DNA of 43,580 nt from Echinostoma caproni (taxonomy: Eukaryota; Platyhelminthes; Trematoda; Plagiorchiida; Echinostomatidae): contig UZAN01040019.1 of the NCBI GenBank assembly GCA_900618425.1, positions 53,110 through 96,689 of the forward strand, given 5' to 3'. This document shows positions 11,098 to 22,470 of this stretch, piece after piece; position 1 is the first letter of the stretch; the number at the start of each line of letters is the position of its first letter. The position numbers and the translations under genes are program-made. The notes beneath the pieces were generated by a model, which worked only from the letters and a program-made list of their open reading frames with translations, searched no databases and had not been told where the DNA came from.

Positions 11098-11900
11098 TCT
11101 CTCGTAATCTATTGCTTATTTGCTTCAGTTCGTCAGTTAAGGTATCCGGAGTGCAGATTCTCTATGCTCGTTTCGCTAGACAATGAACCAAGTTTCGCTT
11201 TTGTTTAATTGGTGCGAAACTATTGGAATGAATGTATTGTCCTGTCCAAGTTGGTTTCCTGTGGACGTCCCTTCGGATAGATCCATCTGGGTTTCTATGG
11301 ATAAAGACATCTTGAAACGGGATGCAATCGATCCTTTCTTTTTCGATAGTAAAGCTTATGGATCGATGAGCACTGTTAAAATATGTCAGTATTCCGTCCT
11401 GGACCCCAATGCCATTTCCATTAGTAACGAGGAATATGTCATCCATATATGTGCAGTACATTTTCAAATCCAATGTAGCCAAGAAGCCCCTGAGCACGCC
11501 TACACCTCCCGTATTCCATAAAGATGAGTTCAGGATTGCACTCAATGATGAGAATCAAAAGGTTATCGAAGAATAAAACAATTGCATCAGTATCAGACAA
11601 GGGTAATTCCATTGATCCACATATGGAACCGTTAGAAATAAGCCGCATATGCTTAAGTGAGTTGTTTCCTGTTTAGTAGTTTTGGTTATATAATTGCAAA
11701 TATTTTCAACACAAGCAAAAGCTAGATTGCCAATGGACAGCTGATTTTGTATATGTAAACCATCTCGTTTTATTAGGCTTCTTGTCTGACCTGGTCTGTA
11801 GTGAAAACCCAAAGCACTCTCTTAGTTTGTCGCAGAAATTCAACATTCATCATTTTCGCAAGGAGTATGAAGTGCACACTTATCCACACTTATCCGTGTT
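11098..11900 (-). pseudogene. Penelope-like element P2, reverse transcriptase remnant
   Basis: The catalytic block MYCTYMDDIFLVTNGNG (YMDD at 11438-11449) sits in a 127-residue frame (11162-11545), followed by ISFTIEKE and FQDVFIHRNPDGSI, matching the palm and thumb of Penelope-like enzymes. It ends in SFAPIKQKRNLVHCLAKRA, a conserved thumb motif. Upstream, NGSICGSMELPLSD (about 11600-11640) corresponds to the conserved motif before the active site but lies in another frame. At least two frameshifts separate these blocks, so no active enzyme can be made. The fingers region before about 11900 was not recognised. Confidence 0.82.
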
Positions 11901-12461
11901 TCCCTCAAGACGCTTTTCGATTCAAGTGATATTCCAAAAAATTGTTTTAACGCAAGTATTTAGTCGAAAATATCTACATGAAAGTATTTAGTTTTCGGAC
12001 TGGTTTTCGAGCATTTACTCCGGGTTTGTACACGAAATGGTTGGCAAAGTGATTGGTTGCAAAAGTAAAACTTATAGAGTTCTTCTTTGCACGGTACCGG
12101 CGCGTTGACAATCATTCGCGTACTGTGTCGCATGGGGTTACTTCCGCGGTTTAAAAAAGCAGGAATTAACAAAAATTATGCCTTGGATAATGGGCTTCAC
12201 ACTTGCAGATGCAGTTGATGGATACGGAGAAAGGCAGTATTGTGCCATGGCACAGATGTCACGAAGTTAGAGAAGCCCATCCGGTCCGCTGAGTCGCAAC
12301 TCCAGCATGTGCAACTGGGGGACGGTGTTCGGAGAACAGACGGATTATGAAACCTAACAGCATGTACCAAGAGAGAAGAAAGACAGATATGGACTGAAAT
12401 TCAAGATTTAAGGTACATTCCATTTTGCCTGTTAGCCGAGCTTGGCAATTTGTTTGCAAAC

Positions 12462-12492
12462 GTTTCATCACCAGCCGAGGTGACATCATCAG
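12462..12492 (-). ncRNA. Hammerhead-like core in the Penelope leader
   Basis: On the minus strand CTGATGA is followed by a 6-bp stem (GTCACC / GGTGAT, one G-T pair) with loop TCGGCT, then GAAACG. This is the conserved hammerhead core order, and hammerhead motifs are known in the terminal repeats of Penelope-like elements. The position 5' of the P2 coding region fits. Against it, one extra T lies between the core and stem II, and I could not find convincing stem I pairing, so this may be a degenerate or only look-alike motif. Confidence 0.45.
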
Positions 12493-12560
12493 TGCTTGTG
12501 AAGTGGCCACTTCAGGCGAAATGGAATTCAGTTCACTCGAGCTACGAAAACCGATTTTCA

Positions 12561-13439
12561 ATATTTTGTCAACATTTAAGGTATATGCTTGTCGGATATC
12601 AGAGTTTTTGGTGTGGAAAGTGAAGAACTCTGAGAGGCAGTATACAATGGTGATGGAACTTCCTCGTAGCCAAGGAGCGCTTTTGTTAAGGACTTTGCCA
12701 AACAGTGATTGATGGAGATTTCCAAATCACGCGGGACGCCGGTCTATGAGCTGGAGTTTAATTACCGGATCGAATTTCTGCTACTCAATGAAAGAAGACC
12801 AAACGCCAAAATTCAGAACTCCTGAGAGGTCAATAAGGGGCGCAAAGGTATCTATTCAAATATGTGATGAAGAAAACAAAGGGGCTAATCTAACCAGTCT
12901 CCGTCCAAATGAGATAAACTATTTTATTCACACCAACTGAAATTCACGATTGAAAACATCAGGATAAGGGTGTGCAGTGCTCGATGTCGAACTTCGATGA
13001 AGCGCACAAATATCCACCTGTAATCAAAAGAATGGAACAAGTTTTCGGCTAGCGAACAGGGTAGGTGTGAGATCCTTCGCAGATGATCACCTGGTGCTGG
13101 AAAACACGATGCATGAAACTGGCGTACGTTTACCAATGTGATTTACAGGATAGAAGTTATGATTAAGACTGCTGATATTGGTGAGTGCAATTAAAAGACG
13201 AATCTTCTCTTTTCAGTCACATTCTGGCCACAGAGAAAACCATCGGGGTCTGCCTACATAATCCACCTCGTTATGTACCCAAAAGCAATTGGGAAGAACA
13301 CTCAATCATTCATGGCCAACAAAAACGACACAATCATCCACCAAGCAGCCCCTAATGACACGAACCACTGCGTACGTGCGATGACCGAAGTGTGAGAAAC
13401 ATCGGGTTATGGAGCTGGAATGTTGATTATTTCCCTTCA
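12561..13439. other. Anonymous DNA, no supported gene
   Basis: Short frames such as 12746-12940 (+) and 12924-13136 (-) have no motif. No repeat family was recognised. Confidence 0.4.
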
Positions 13440-13468
13440 AACTTTTGTCAAACGTTTTGACAAAAGTT
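13440..13468. repeat. Short perfect hairpin
   Basis: AACTTTTGTCAAA and TTTGACAAAAGTT are perfect inverted repeats of 13 bases around the loop CGT. No adjoining gene gives it an obvious role. Confidence 0.8.
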
Positions 13469-13539
13469 GTGATGTATTAGCCCACAGATGTATCATTGCA
13501 AACGAGCTAGTTCGTTTCTGTTCCACCTAAAACGTCCGG

Positions 13540-13690
13540 TCCCGGGACTTGGGGTGACGAATCACATAGGGCCAAATTACGAAAGGCATGGCATTGCATC
13601 GGGCAACAGTGTCTCCGTTTACCGCATGGGTGAATGGGTGAAATGATGGGTGCGTGCCAGACGTGAGGGAGGAAGCGAAATCGAAGGCGA
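13540..13690 (+). repeat. Dispersed repeat R2, copy 1
   Basis: It aligns by eye with 21410-21560 in the same orientation. Shared blocks are GGGACTTGG..TG.C.AATCACATA, then CCAA, then C.TGG.ATTG.A.CG..C.ACAG.G. The later part diverges. The class is unknown; the 21.5 kb copy has a B-box-like GGTTTGAATCA nearby, which hints at a tRNA-derived SINE. Confidence 0.5.
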
Positions 13691-16389
13691 ATGAATACGA
13701 GAAAAATGGTAATAGATCGTCAACTGAATAAGAACCCAAATGGAAAGCTGCTTTCCGTACCTAAAGTCCACTTGCAATTAGGACAAGCCACTTGTATCCA
13801 CGCAGCCAAGGATTTTTCGTTTCCGTGCCTGTCATTAGAATGGTCCAGATAAAAAAGTTACCCCGAGCTAATCTGTGAAAATAAGAGTACAGTTTCCACT
13901 GTCTGTATTTCATCAATCTGTTAACATGAAGGTATATTACATAGCACCAAACTGACGCATAACATAGACGAAGTTTGTATGCTGGAATATGTCTACGTAT
14001 TGTATGAGTGAAATCTAAAATTCAAAACAATATTTGACGAAATAAAATACGGCGCCTTACTGGTCGCGTTGGTAACAAGATCATAAACAAATGATTTGAA
14101 ACACTTAGCTACCTTGCATTGAAATTTTTCATCTTCGAGCTTTTAAAGCAGTTTTAATCATTATGCAAATTTAATTCATACCAAAATTCGGATTATCTGA
14201 GCGTTTCAAGGGATTCTTATCATCATAATAAGCGGTAAAATGCATGCATACTTCACAATTATCTTAGTGTTAAATACACATTGAATAATATCATGAACTT
14301 ATCGTAAAACCTCAAATCAAGCGCCTCGTTTCGCACATTGGTTTAGGTACAAACATCTCAACATAGTGTGAGAATTCACGTGGAAGATAACTATTTTCTT
14401 GGTACATTACTGGGTTAAATGTAGCTAAACTCAATGAAGCATATTTCAGGTTATTTACATTAATACTTTTTTATTGATTCCTGTCAGAAAAACGTGCAAT
14501 CGTCTACCTGGAGTATGAAAAGTGGTTTCGCATGTAATACTGCCCAATATATGAGATTATACGGTCAGAAACATAAGAGGCCTCGCATGACACTCATTTC
14601 TTTTTAAATGCGTTCGTTGCAAACAAATATGAGGATACCTCCTGTGTAAAATGTTACATTAAACCATGTAAAACAAATGATGTTTTGTAATGAGGCAACA
14701 TGAAATCGCGTGCAAAAATAATAATATATGAAGAGGTGCTGCGTGATTAGCGATAACAACTGGGAACCTAGTCAGCCAACTCACAGGGAGCCAGTGACAG
14801 CAATCAAAATATTGACTTTTCGACGCCTGATCACCTGAAATGCTTTTGTCAACCGAGGAAATCGTTAATACTCAAAGCCTGTTACTTTCATCTTCCCGCG
14901 CTCCTGGGAGGAAATTCTTTGTTGCAGATAGTGCAATTGGGAACTTGTGAGGAAATATCCTTAATAAGACATTAAATGTAAAGACTCCTTGTGAATGAAG
15001 AAGGACTACTGAAAGTGTGTGTAATAGGTTGGATTAGAGTTTACTTAAGTCTTCTTGCACATGGGGACGTGATAGAGAAAGACTGGTGCGGCCCGAGAAT
15101 GTTGATAGAAGAAGCCCGCTGGATGAGAATAAAAAGTTCAGTGCTTTTGCTTTCTCTTCCTCTCTTATATATATATATACGATTTATTTTGACCCGGGTG
15201 TTCTTCAGGATGTCCACCTTGAACTAATGTTCGAGACAACTGAATGCAGGACTATAGTTTGGCCTGAGGCAAAACCACCGATAAATCAAAGGTTCTCCGT
15301 AAAAGGAGTTATTCATACGGTGGAAAACAGTTGCATTTTCCCTCCTCTGAACCGATCCGTTTTGGAGAAACAACTCTTCGCATCGAATGCAGCCCGTTAT
15401 CAGTTAAGCTTATTAGACGCTTGAACTATTTACGTCTTTTTCAGAGCCCAAGTTCTGACGCGTTCTACCAGGCTAAATACCCTTTGTCATCGCGCCTCAG
15501 GGGCATCTTTAAATAACTCATTACTGTGACTTGGTTTTTAATGTCAGCGAAAAGTGAGTGGTACACTGACCTCGTCTGATATACAGATGATACAGGAAGA
15601 GGTTGGGAAACAGATGTAGGAACGGACCACATATGAGCTTTCTTCTCACCAGTACTTTTCCTTCCTGTATCTCTATATATTGACAAAAAATAGTGAATAC
15701 ACTAATTGATACTACAATCGATTCCATCAAATTTTTCTCAGTGCAGCTTTCGACATTGTCCAATCAAAGTATGTACTATAGCGTGTGCTTTAGATTGCAC
15801 TAGGGCTTTTAGGTAATTAGACCGGAGCTCCATGATTAGGTAGATAGAACGGAATGACTTCGCTCATCCTCAGTCTCATTCGTTTCAACGTAATGTTTAG
15901 TATATACAATCTTAATTTCCCTTTCCGGTCCTCAATTGGGACAAAATAAACATCTTTTATACAACATCGAGCCAAAACTATGAAGAACGTTACAGCGTTT
16001 TCTCTAGGTAGTTCCCTACACGTGTTTTAATTTGAGAGAGCCCTCCCCCACAGCGACAGGGAAATAGAAAGTCACGTGATTTTTCATTTACATTCTATTG
16101 ATAACGTGACACTGAGTTTGAATAAACGAACGCGTGGACAGAAAAACAAGCTTTTATCTGTCAATAACACAACAAATACTATCACCAACAGAAAACCTGT
16201 AGATTTAATTATAATTGTAAGTGTAATAATAACTTCTGTAGGTATAAAGCCTCAATTTCAGTTAAAAATATACAAGTTGGAATGAGGGAGAAAACAATAA
16301 AAAATAAATTGAAAAAAAAGATTTCAATCCCAAAACTGTTAAACAAAGTCTGCGAAAACCTGTTCTTTGTTAACTGGAATACCTTCAAA
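13691..16389. other. Long anonymous AT-rich stretch
   Basis: No gene was recognised. A short (TA)n run lies at about 15165-15179. Overlapping plus-strand frames at 14991-15516 (61 to 112 residues) have no recognised domain. No RNA gene or repeat family was identified. Confidence 0.4.
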
Positions 16390-16676
16390 TGAGGGTATGT
16401 AAAGTTACAATATATGTTAATTCGATAGGAAACACAACGGCATTGGAATCTAGTTGACGGATGGGAACAAAAGGAAGTTAAATCTGCATGTAGCGGATGT
16501 GTTGAGTCGAGAAGAATTTTATGTGCAAACTTACCACATGTATTTAAACGACGCTCGCCTAGGTTAGTTACCGGCTCCTCCAGCAGGCGTGAAGAGACAA
16601 GGCTAATGATGGTCAGTCCGTGTCGAAGCAGTTTAAAATCCTTTTTAAGGGATTGGAAAAGATAACGGGTTAACAA
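16390..16676 (-). pseudogene. Non-LTR retrotransposon (LINE), C-terminal end of reverse transcriptase ORF
   Basis: A 155-residue minus-strand frame (16209-16676) contains LGERRLNTCGKFAHKILLD, followed by HPLHADLTSFCSH. This matches the region after the reverse transcriptase of jockey/CR1-type LINE proteins: an L-x-x-R-R block, a C-x-K-F-A-x-K-I block and an H-P-L-H block. A later VSYRINIYCNFTYPHL resembles the usual R-T-x-R-Y...P-Y-L terminus. The N-terminal part of the frame LLRHGLTIIS fits the preceding helix. No catalytic palm is present, so this is a small 3' fragment. The stretch beyond about 16390 toward 16209 is AT-rich and probably untranslated tail. Confidence 0.62.
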
Positions 16677-16755
16677 GGAAGTAAAGCGGAGAAATCACAA
16701 AAGTACACGAATTTGGAAATAATCTGTTTTTGAATACAAAACTTAATTCACGTTA

Positions 16756-17720
16756 TTGAACACAAACAGATTTGGTAACATAGGTCTCTTTCAAATAAAG
16801 ACAACAATAAATGTTCGCAGTCTTTCCAGCATCCTCTTCACAAAGCCGCAGCTTGATGTACTCTTGCTTGGTTTGAATTTTCAGATTCCACCCAAGAAGG
16901 TGAATGCGATTCAAACAAAGATAGATTTAGAAAACCTGTTCGACCAATGAAGGACATTTCAGCAACCTGTGGACAGCATACTGGTTGACTTCGACCATTT
17001 ACCACCTTTTGCCCATTAGACTTAAGCCGTTGTTACGTAACCTGAATCCCAAGCTATTAACTCTCAGTGGAGCAATGTTAATTGATTTAAGTAATCCCAT
17101 CTTGTGAGCACAAACGTTTCTGAAACAGTCAGCCAAAATACCGTAGGACTGATTCCCCTCCCCAGACTGCTGTCCGTTAAACCAAATCACTTATCGAAAC
17201 GTTCTGGTTTAAATAGCAGATTTTTTTACTCTAAAACGACTGAGTACAATGAAAGAAATTGTTTGAATAAAACATCACTAAACATCTTAACAAGAACCGA
17301 AAATAGCGAACAAGTTCGCATGTGGTGATTCAGCTACAGCCTAGTGCATCAAACTTTTCGGTAAACTGTTAAGTAGGGGAGAGAAAACCTGTTACGTCTG
17401 CGTTGGAACTTGAGACAGATGCAGTTATTTAATGACCAGTGCCTAACAGAATCGGATCAGCATAAACAACCACTCCTCGACAGTATGGAATACCGAAGTG
17501 GCTTTATCAAGACTTCCAGTTCCAAGTAATCTTGTATGTATGTAATTCTCGGTATCAATCAACAGCATATTGATGAGTCAAACCGACAGAGCTAGCAAGG
17601 GAAAATTTGCAAAACACTTGCAGAATTAACCGACTCACTAAACGCTACAACAATGCATTATTATCAGAGGAAGTTAGTTACTTCGCCACTTCCAAATTGC
17701 AAAGATCAGCCGGTTTGTAA
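16756..17720 (+). pseudogene. Decayed N-terminal region of a Penelope-like element (P5)
   Basis: The plus-strand frame 16756-16950 (64 residues) has LLLGLNFQIPPKKVNAIQ and DLENLFDQ. This resembles the conserved N-terminal block of Penelope-like proteins (a G-L-x-F-x-x-P-x-K core followed by an acidic helix). Past the first stop, pieces such as CKTLAELTDSLN (about 17600) and LLSEEVSYFATSKLQ (about 17660) sit where the segment before the reverse transcriptase fingers would be expected. Many stops and frame changes break it. The first block is reasonable evidence; the downstream assignments are weak. Confidence 0.42.
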
Positions 17721-18649
17721 AACATGCACCACGCGAATCAATTCAGCATTCATCTAAATTTGTGCTATTTCCCTCCCTCATTTTGAGAACTCTTTAGAAT
17801 GTATTCATAAAAGGCACTCATAGGCGTGAAATAACTATGGCACTTTCATTTTGTCAATGGTCCTTTTTCAAGTGCGAGGTGTCACTCATATGTTTGATGC
17901 GGTTGACGGTTTCTTTCAACGGTCAAAAGTGAACAAGAACTCTCAGAGCGAATTGCTGTGTTCGAAATGATAACTACGGTCCATTCCATTCATTAGTCTG
18001 TGTGCTGTCGGGAATTATGATGACCTGTTCAAAATGATATATACCCGCCAAATTATCTATACCCTAACTGTGATTCGTAATAAACAAGTCTCCTAGGGTC
18101 AGTAGCGGTCTTCCGGAATTACACTAGTAGTACTAGAGAGTCGTATACAGTAAAATCCGACCCCACATTTGAACTCCGAATGGATCCAAAACGCAGCAAT
18201 CAGAAATGAATTCCTACTTTAATAAGCGGGAAACGCTAATGAACAAGATGGCGCTTACAATAAAACAAACGAGTCTATAGTCTATGTACAACCTCCACAG
18301 TTCTAGTTGCAAATCTTTAATTTTGAGCGCTGGAGCTAGCAGTTTTATATTTATATTTGACTGTCACAAAGCATTTGTAAGTTTCTTCCTTTTCATGGCG
18401 CACCATGGCCACTGTCGAGATAATTACCTTATCCTTGTTCCCAACACAGGAGAGTTTTCACTTCACGTCCAATCCCAACTTTTGGGCAACACGTGAATGC
18501 TTTTAAAATTGTAACCGTTTTATTTGGAAAGCTCATGATTACGAGAAAAACTGTGAAGTCTTAACGTTTTACAACGGACATTGCGCTGCAGAACAATCTC
18601 GCAACCCTGAAACCAAAGAGATACTTCACCTATATGGAATGATGGTTAT
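17721..18649. other. Anonymous DNA
   Basis: I see no gene, RNA or repeat. A 70-residue plus-strand frame (18284-18496) has no motif. Confidence 0.45.
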
Positions 18650-19800
18650 CTTACTGCCCTCACTAACCCCTGATCTGTAACTTTCCTCATAGCATTATCG
18701 AAATTCATGAAGTCAAATGTGGCACATTTCCTGATGGAACACTGACATGTATAATATTCTTTCGTTCGTTCAACATGAGTTCAAACAAAAGCGATCGTGC
18801 TGAACCAAATTATTTCTTGTTTTAGATGAGCTGACAAAAAAGGGATGCTTCGGTTGTGGATTATCTTAACTTCTCGAAAACAATTGATTTGATAAACCGC
18901 TAGATACTGGTACAGAGGCTTGACACATATGGTGCTCGAATTATCATGCATGACTGGATTTAATCGTTCATCCGTCCACGTGGAACATATTGTAATGTTT
19001 CTAATTCCCTATCCGATTCTCTCAAATTTACTTTCGAGGTTCCAATAGGTTCCCCATTTTCCTTCTCATTCATATATGATCCACCGAATGTGCCCTGACC
19101 AAAAAGAATAGCTTTTGCAGACAACACCAACATTGGGAATACAGTAACACAACTGGAGAACTCGTTATTACTTCACGAAACGCTTAAAGTGGTATATGTT
19201 ACTCAGTGCAAAGTCCTATGTCTGCGACACGGGACTCAACACCGGCCACATACATCAATGAGAAGCACTTAGATATTAATGTTCTTAAAGGCGATAGCTG
19301 CTCAGCCAGGGCTTCATCGGTGGCTATAAATAATTTCAGCTTGCTTATGCGTGTCTTTGGTCGGTTAGTATCTACATTGGTCCCACATTTGCTATTAGTG
19401 AACATATACCCGCCTTCCAAACCCCAGAGACCGTGGGAACAACGTGATGGTAAGATCCTGGAGCGTCCACAAAGGATCGCCACAAAGATGGTCAAAGGGA
19501 TAGCAATGCCTCACCTACATGGGTTGTTTTCCGCTCAGTAACGCGGAACTTGAGAAGACCTACGTTTGATGTATGAAAGATTGCAGAACCCAAATCATCC
19601 ATGAGGTCTCATACTCATGTTGTTGTCCAACATCTACTTCAAGGTATATCGATTCAAGCTACTGATTCCTAAGTGCCAACTGGAACGTCGTCGTCAATCT
19701 TTTGCCGTTTCACGTTTTTTGTGCACCAAATGTTGATTCTCTGAAGCGGAGACTTGATGGAACCTTGGAACACCTTATGGTCATGCACAGCTGAAAACGC
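18650..19800 (+). pseudogene. CR1-like LINE reverse transcriptase remnant
   Basis: Translation across frames recovers an ordered LINE reverse transcriptase. VIDYLNFSKTIDLINR (about 18855) matches the palm motif D-x-x-K-A-F-D. FEVPIGSPFSFSFIY (about 19035) matches the G-V-P-Q-G-S block, and RIAFADNTNIGN (about 19110) matches the F-A-D-D catalytic block with the second Asp changed to Asn. KVLCLRHGTQHRP (about 19210) is the K-C-x-V-L-R motif. The 111-residue frame 19206-19541 carries RVFGRLVSTLVPHLL and KILERPQRIATKMVKGI, the thumb-side block of CR1 elements. Stops and frameshifts are frequent. Start and end are approximate; endonuclease and 3' tail were not found. Confidence 0.8.
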
Positions 19801-21409
19801 AAAATAGTTGTAGACTGCATTTTTTTGTTGTATATCATTTCTCATTTATTTATAATTTGTGCCGAGAAATGATTCAACTGTGTACATATCTTGTGGAGAG
19901 AAGAGAAGCATGAGCTGGTACGTAATTTCCAGAAGAAAACTTTTACTTTTACTTTGTAGCATTTAAAATAAGGAGGATTTAAATAATTTACAGAAGTATG
20001 TGTGTGCAATCACCTTGTGTGATGTTTTTTAAAGGTAATTAGATGTTTGGTCGCATCTGGAGGGGGTATTAGAAAAGAGCTCAAATCATGAATATCAAAT
20101 GCAAAAATAGCACTTTACGATATAATAGATACAAAAAACATGGGTAGGAGAATTTAACAACTATTACATGTTGCCCTAAGACATCGTTTATGGAGCCTAA
20201 TTTATTGTGAAACTAAACGCATACAAAGCCTATGCTTCATCGACCACACCAAATGTTAGAACAATGTTTCAGAACAATGAAGCCGACCAATTGTTGAATG
20301 TAAAGTAAGTGAAGTAAAGCCAATGAACTGACTTGTGGGAACTTAAAGAGTAATGTAGAGGGAGAGGAAGCGCACTAATGGATTCATTTATCGACCTCAT
20401 TCGCTAAGTAGCAAAACCCCAAGTTAGAGTAAATTAATAGCAAACACGCTAACTATTAATCCATTCGATTATATCCCGTGACATAGGCAATACTGAGCTA
20501 ATCAAGCTTGCTTCCAATGATTTATCTACTGGCCATTCAAAATATGTTTTATATTTCAGAGACTAATGTAGCGAAATCAGAAGTCAAATTAGGTATGTGT
20601 TTTAACTGGCCTAGGTGAGAGGTGAGAGTTGGTACGTAATATTATTCAAGCCGCCACACTAACGGAGAAGAAACAGTTCGTGAAATCCCTTACATTTCCG
20701 TCGTCATGTGTCCCTGTTTTTTGTTTTAGTCGAAACTTCACCCACCGTAAATGATTATCGAGGATAATGTGGTCAGTTTTGGGCATTCGATTCCTCACTC
20801 ATCAACAATTCCCTCATTCTGTGTTAGGCATATTAAAAATCTGCTTCCCATTTCCCCACGTTAGTCTCCGCGTTATATGATGGTCTGTAAATGGTCGTTA
20901 GAGTAACCACAAAAAGAAAGCTTTTTCAGATGAAACTATCTTTTTTGCTCGGTTTAAAAATCCTGAAATTGAAACGTTTGCAGTGTGCCCCAGCGGAACC
21001 ATAGCTAACTTTGATGTCTGGCTCCTCATCGCCTTAGATTGGACGAACAAGGATTCGTGGGTAAATCGAGAAGAAGAATTAGGTGAAAGCATTATGCAAC
21101 TTGACTAACGGTGTGGCTGTTCGTTTTACGTCCCATTCTTAATAAATAGAAAATGAACGAAATCACTAGCTTGAAACTAGGTTACGCAACTAACCCTATT
21201 TGGTGATCTTGTGAATAATTGTGAATAATTATTATACTCTGAGCTCTATGTCCATAATATATATTTTGAATTTTGATTAAACTGCATGGGAACTACAAGT
21301 TTTGTTGCTCAATTTTTATCATCTTTTTATTAAACACTTTTTTGATAAACTGCAGACGGGGCGAATCTGACAGTGGAGAAGACCTACTGTTCAGTGATGG
21401 AAACTGGTA
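19801..21409. other. Anonymous AT-rich DNA
   Basis: No family was recognised. One plus-strand stretch from about 20902 to 21107 is open for about 68 residues without needing a start (it includes FKNPEIETFAVCPSG and ALDWTNKDSW). It reads more like protein than its neighbours, but I cannot identify it. Confidence 0.4.
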
Positions 21410-21560
21410 ACCTAAGCACTGGGACTTGGATTGGCAAATCACATAACTCCAAGCTAGTTTAGTCGTGGTATTGAACCGAACGACAGCGAAGCTACCTACC
21501 ATCAAAGTTAGATATCGTTGGTAGGGTTTGAATCACAGGACCATAGGGTCCAAGGCACTC
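21410..21560 (+). repeat. Dispersed repeat R2, copy 2
   Basis: Same-orientation partner of 13540-13690. Near 21525 it has GGTTTGAATCA, close to a polymerase III B box, preceded by GTTGGTAG. This could be part of a tRNA-derived head, but the A box is not convincing. Confidence 0.5.
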
Positions 21561-21964
21561 CTGTGAAATACGCACAGTGGAGCACGTGATTACTCAACAT
21601 ATGCATAGGATAACTGGGTTTGAAATTTCATTTAGTGTATGTCCCTTTTTGAATAATACAGTTTACGATAACTTCATCCTCTGGCTAATACAGTGATACA
21701 CATATAGTGAACACACATGCAACAAATAATGTCAGAATGAGTATGCATTGAGTGGACTGTATAGAAGCGGGGAGGAGTGGTTGGGGAAGAAATGGAAACA
21801 AATTTTTTTAATTCTTGGTTTATAGTAGGGAATCGTGAAAACAGAGTAAGACAAGAGGGGCGGACGGGGATGAAACAGGAAGGGCTAGGTCACACACACT
21901 TAGGTCAAGGGGTTACGAGAAGAGTCATAAGTGAATTGACGTTCAATGTCGGCTCTGAGCCAGG
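21561..21964. other. Anonymous DNA, possible Penelope 3' flank
   Basis: A 63-residue plus-strand frame (21777-21968) has no motif. By position this may be the 3' untranslated part of the minus-strand Penelope fragment next to it. Confidence 0.35.
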
Positions 21965-22470
21965 GTAGCTGCTGTAGGGCTTTAACAAATTGTTTTTGTA
22001 GCACAGAGTTGGTCGCAATAACTTTATTACTACCGCTTCTGCTGTCGCAAGGTGGCGCTGTCGGAGGGTTTTGAATGGATTTGGGGGTATTCTATAGATA
22101 ATTTTGAACGCATCTTCAGTTATCTGATGTCTGGTATCTACAAGGCGCGCCGTGATTTCAGTCGAAACGGTCCTTGCGGCTCCTGTGTTTAACTAAGCCG
22201 GTTTGTGTTCCTTGATTATTTAAGAAAACTGCCTGATCGTCCAATCCATGTGACTTACCGAACACGAGCAAACAAAAGAGTAGGTCAATATGGAGGAAGT
22301 GAGGGTTGGCAATTTATCTTTGAGATTAAGTGACAATAAAGACCGGCTGGAGTTAGAATTGAACCGGCTCAAGCAAACACTATCAGACAATGGAGAGATC
22401 ATAAAACATTTAATCGGAATGATAAATTGGTTAAAATCGTTGAAGCCCAATCCGATCATCAATGTGTATT
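21965..22470 (-). pseudogene. Penelope-like element, GIY-YIG endonuclease fragment (P3)
   Basis: On the minus strand the frame 22220-22462 ends with the linker LKDKLPTLTSS, then TYSFVCSCSVSHMDWTIRQFS. This is the Cys-x-Cys / YIG-R-T block with YIG changed to HMD. Shifting frame gives IKEHKPA, then VSTEITARLVDTRHQITED, FKIIYRIPPNPF and LATAEAVVIKLLRP, the rest of the nuclease domain through to its C-terminus. At least one frameshift and one stop fall in the middle. Sequence of the distal part differs clearly from the copies at 4.7 and 10.5 kb, so this is a third subfamily. No reverse transcriptase was found upstream, so the copy is 5' truncated. Confidence 0.82.

Larger units (their letters stand above)
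10474..12560 (-). mobile_element. Penelope-like retroelement P2, partial and frameshifted
   Basis: On the minus strand the order is a hammerhead-like leader (12462-12492), an unassigned stretch, reverse transcriptase (about 11900-11160), then a linker and GIY-YIG nuclease (11097-10474). That is the normal order of Penelope-like elements. The N-terminal part of the reverse transcriptase and both long terminal repeats were not identified, so the outer ends are approximate. This is the most complete Penelope copy in the window. Confidence 0.75.

Noticed and set aside
17560..17600. TTGATGAGTC-AAACC-GAC resembling a hammerhead core
   Set aside because: The first base of the core is wrong, GAAAC is replaced by AGAGC, and no stem I or cleavage triplet is present.
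22110..22180. CTGATG and CGAAAC near each other beside Penelope fragment P3
   Set aside because: The distance is too long for stem II, no pairing joins them, and the strand is opposite to the coding strand.
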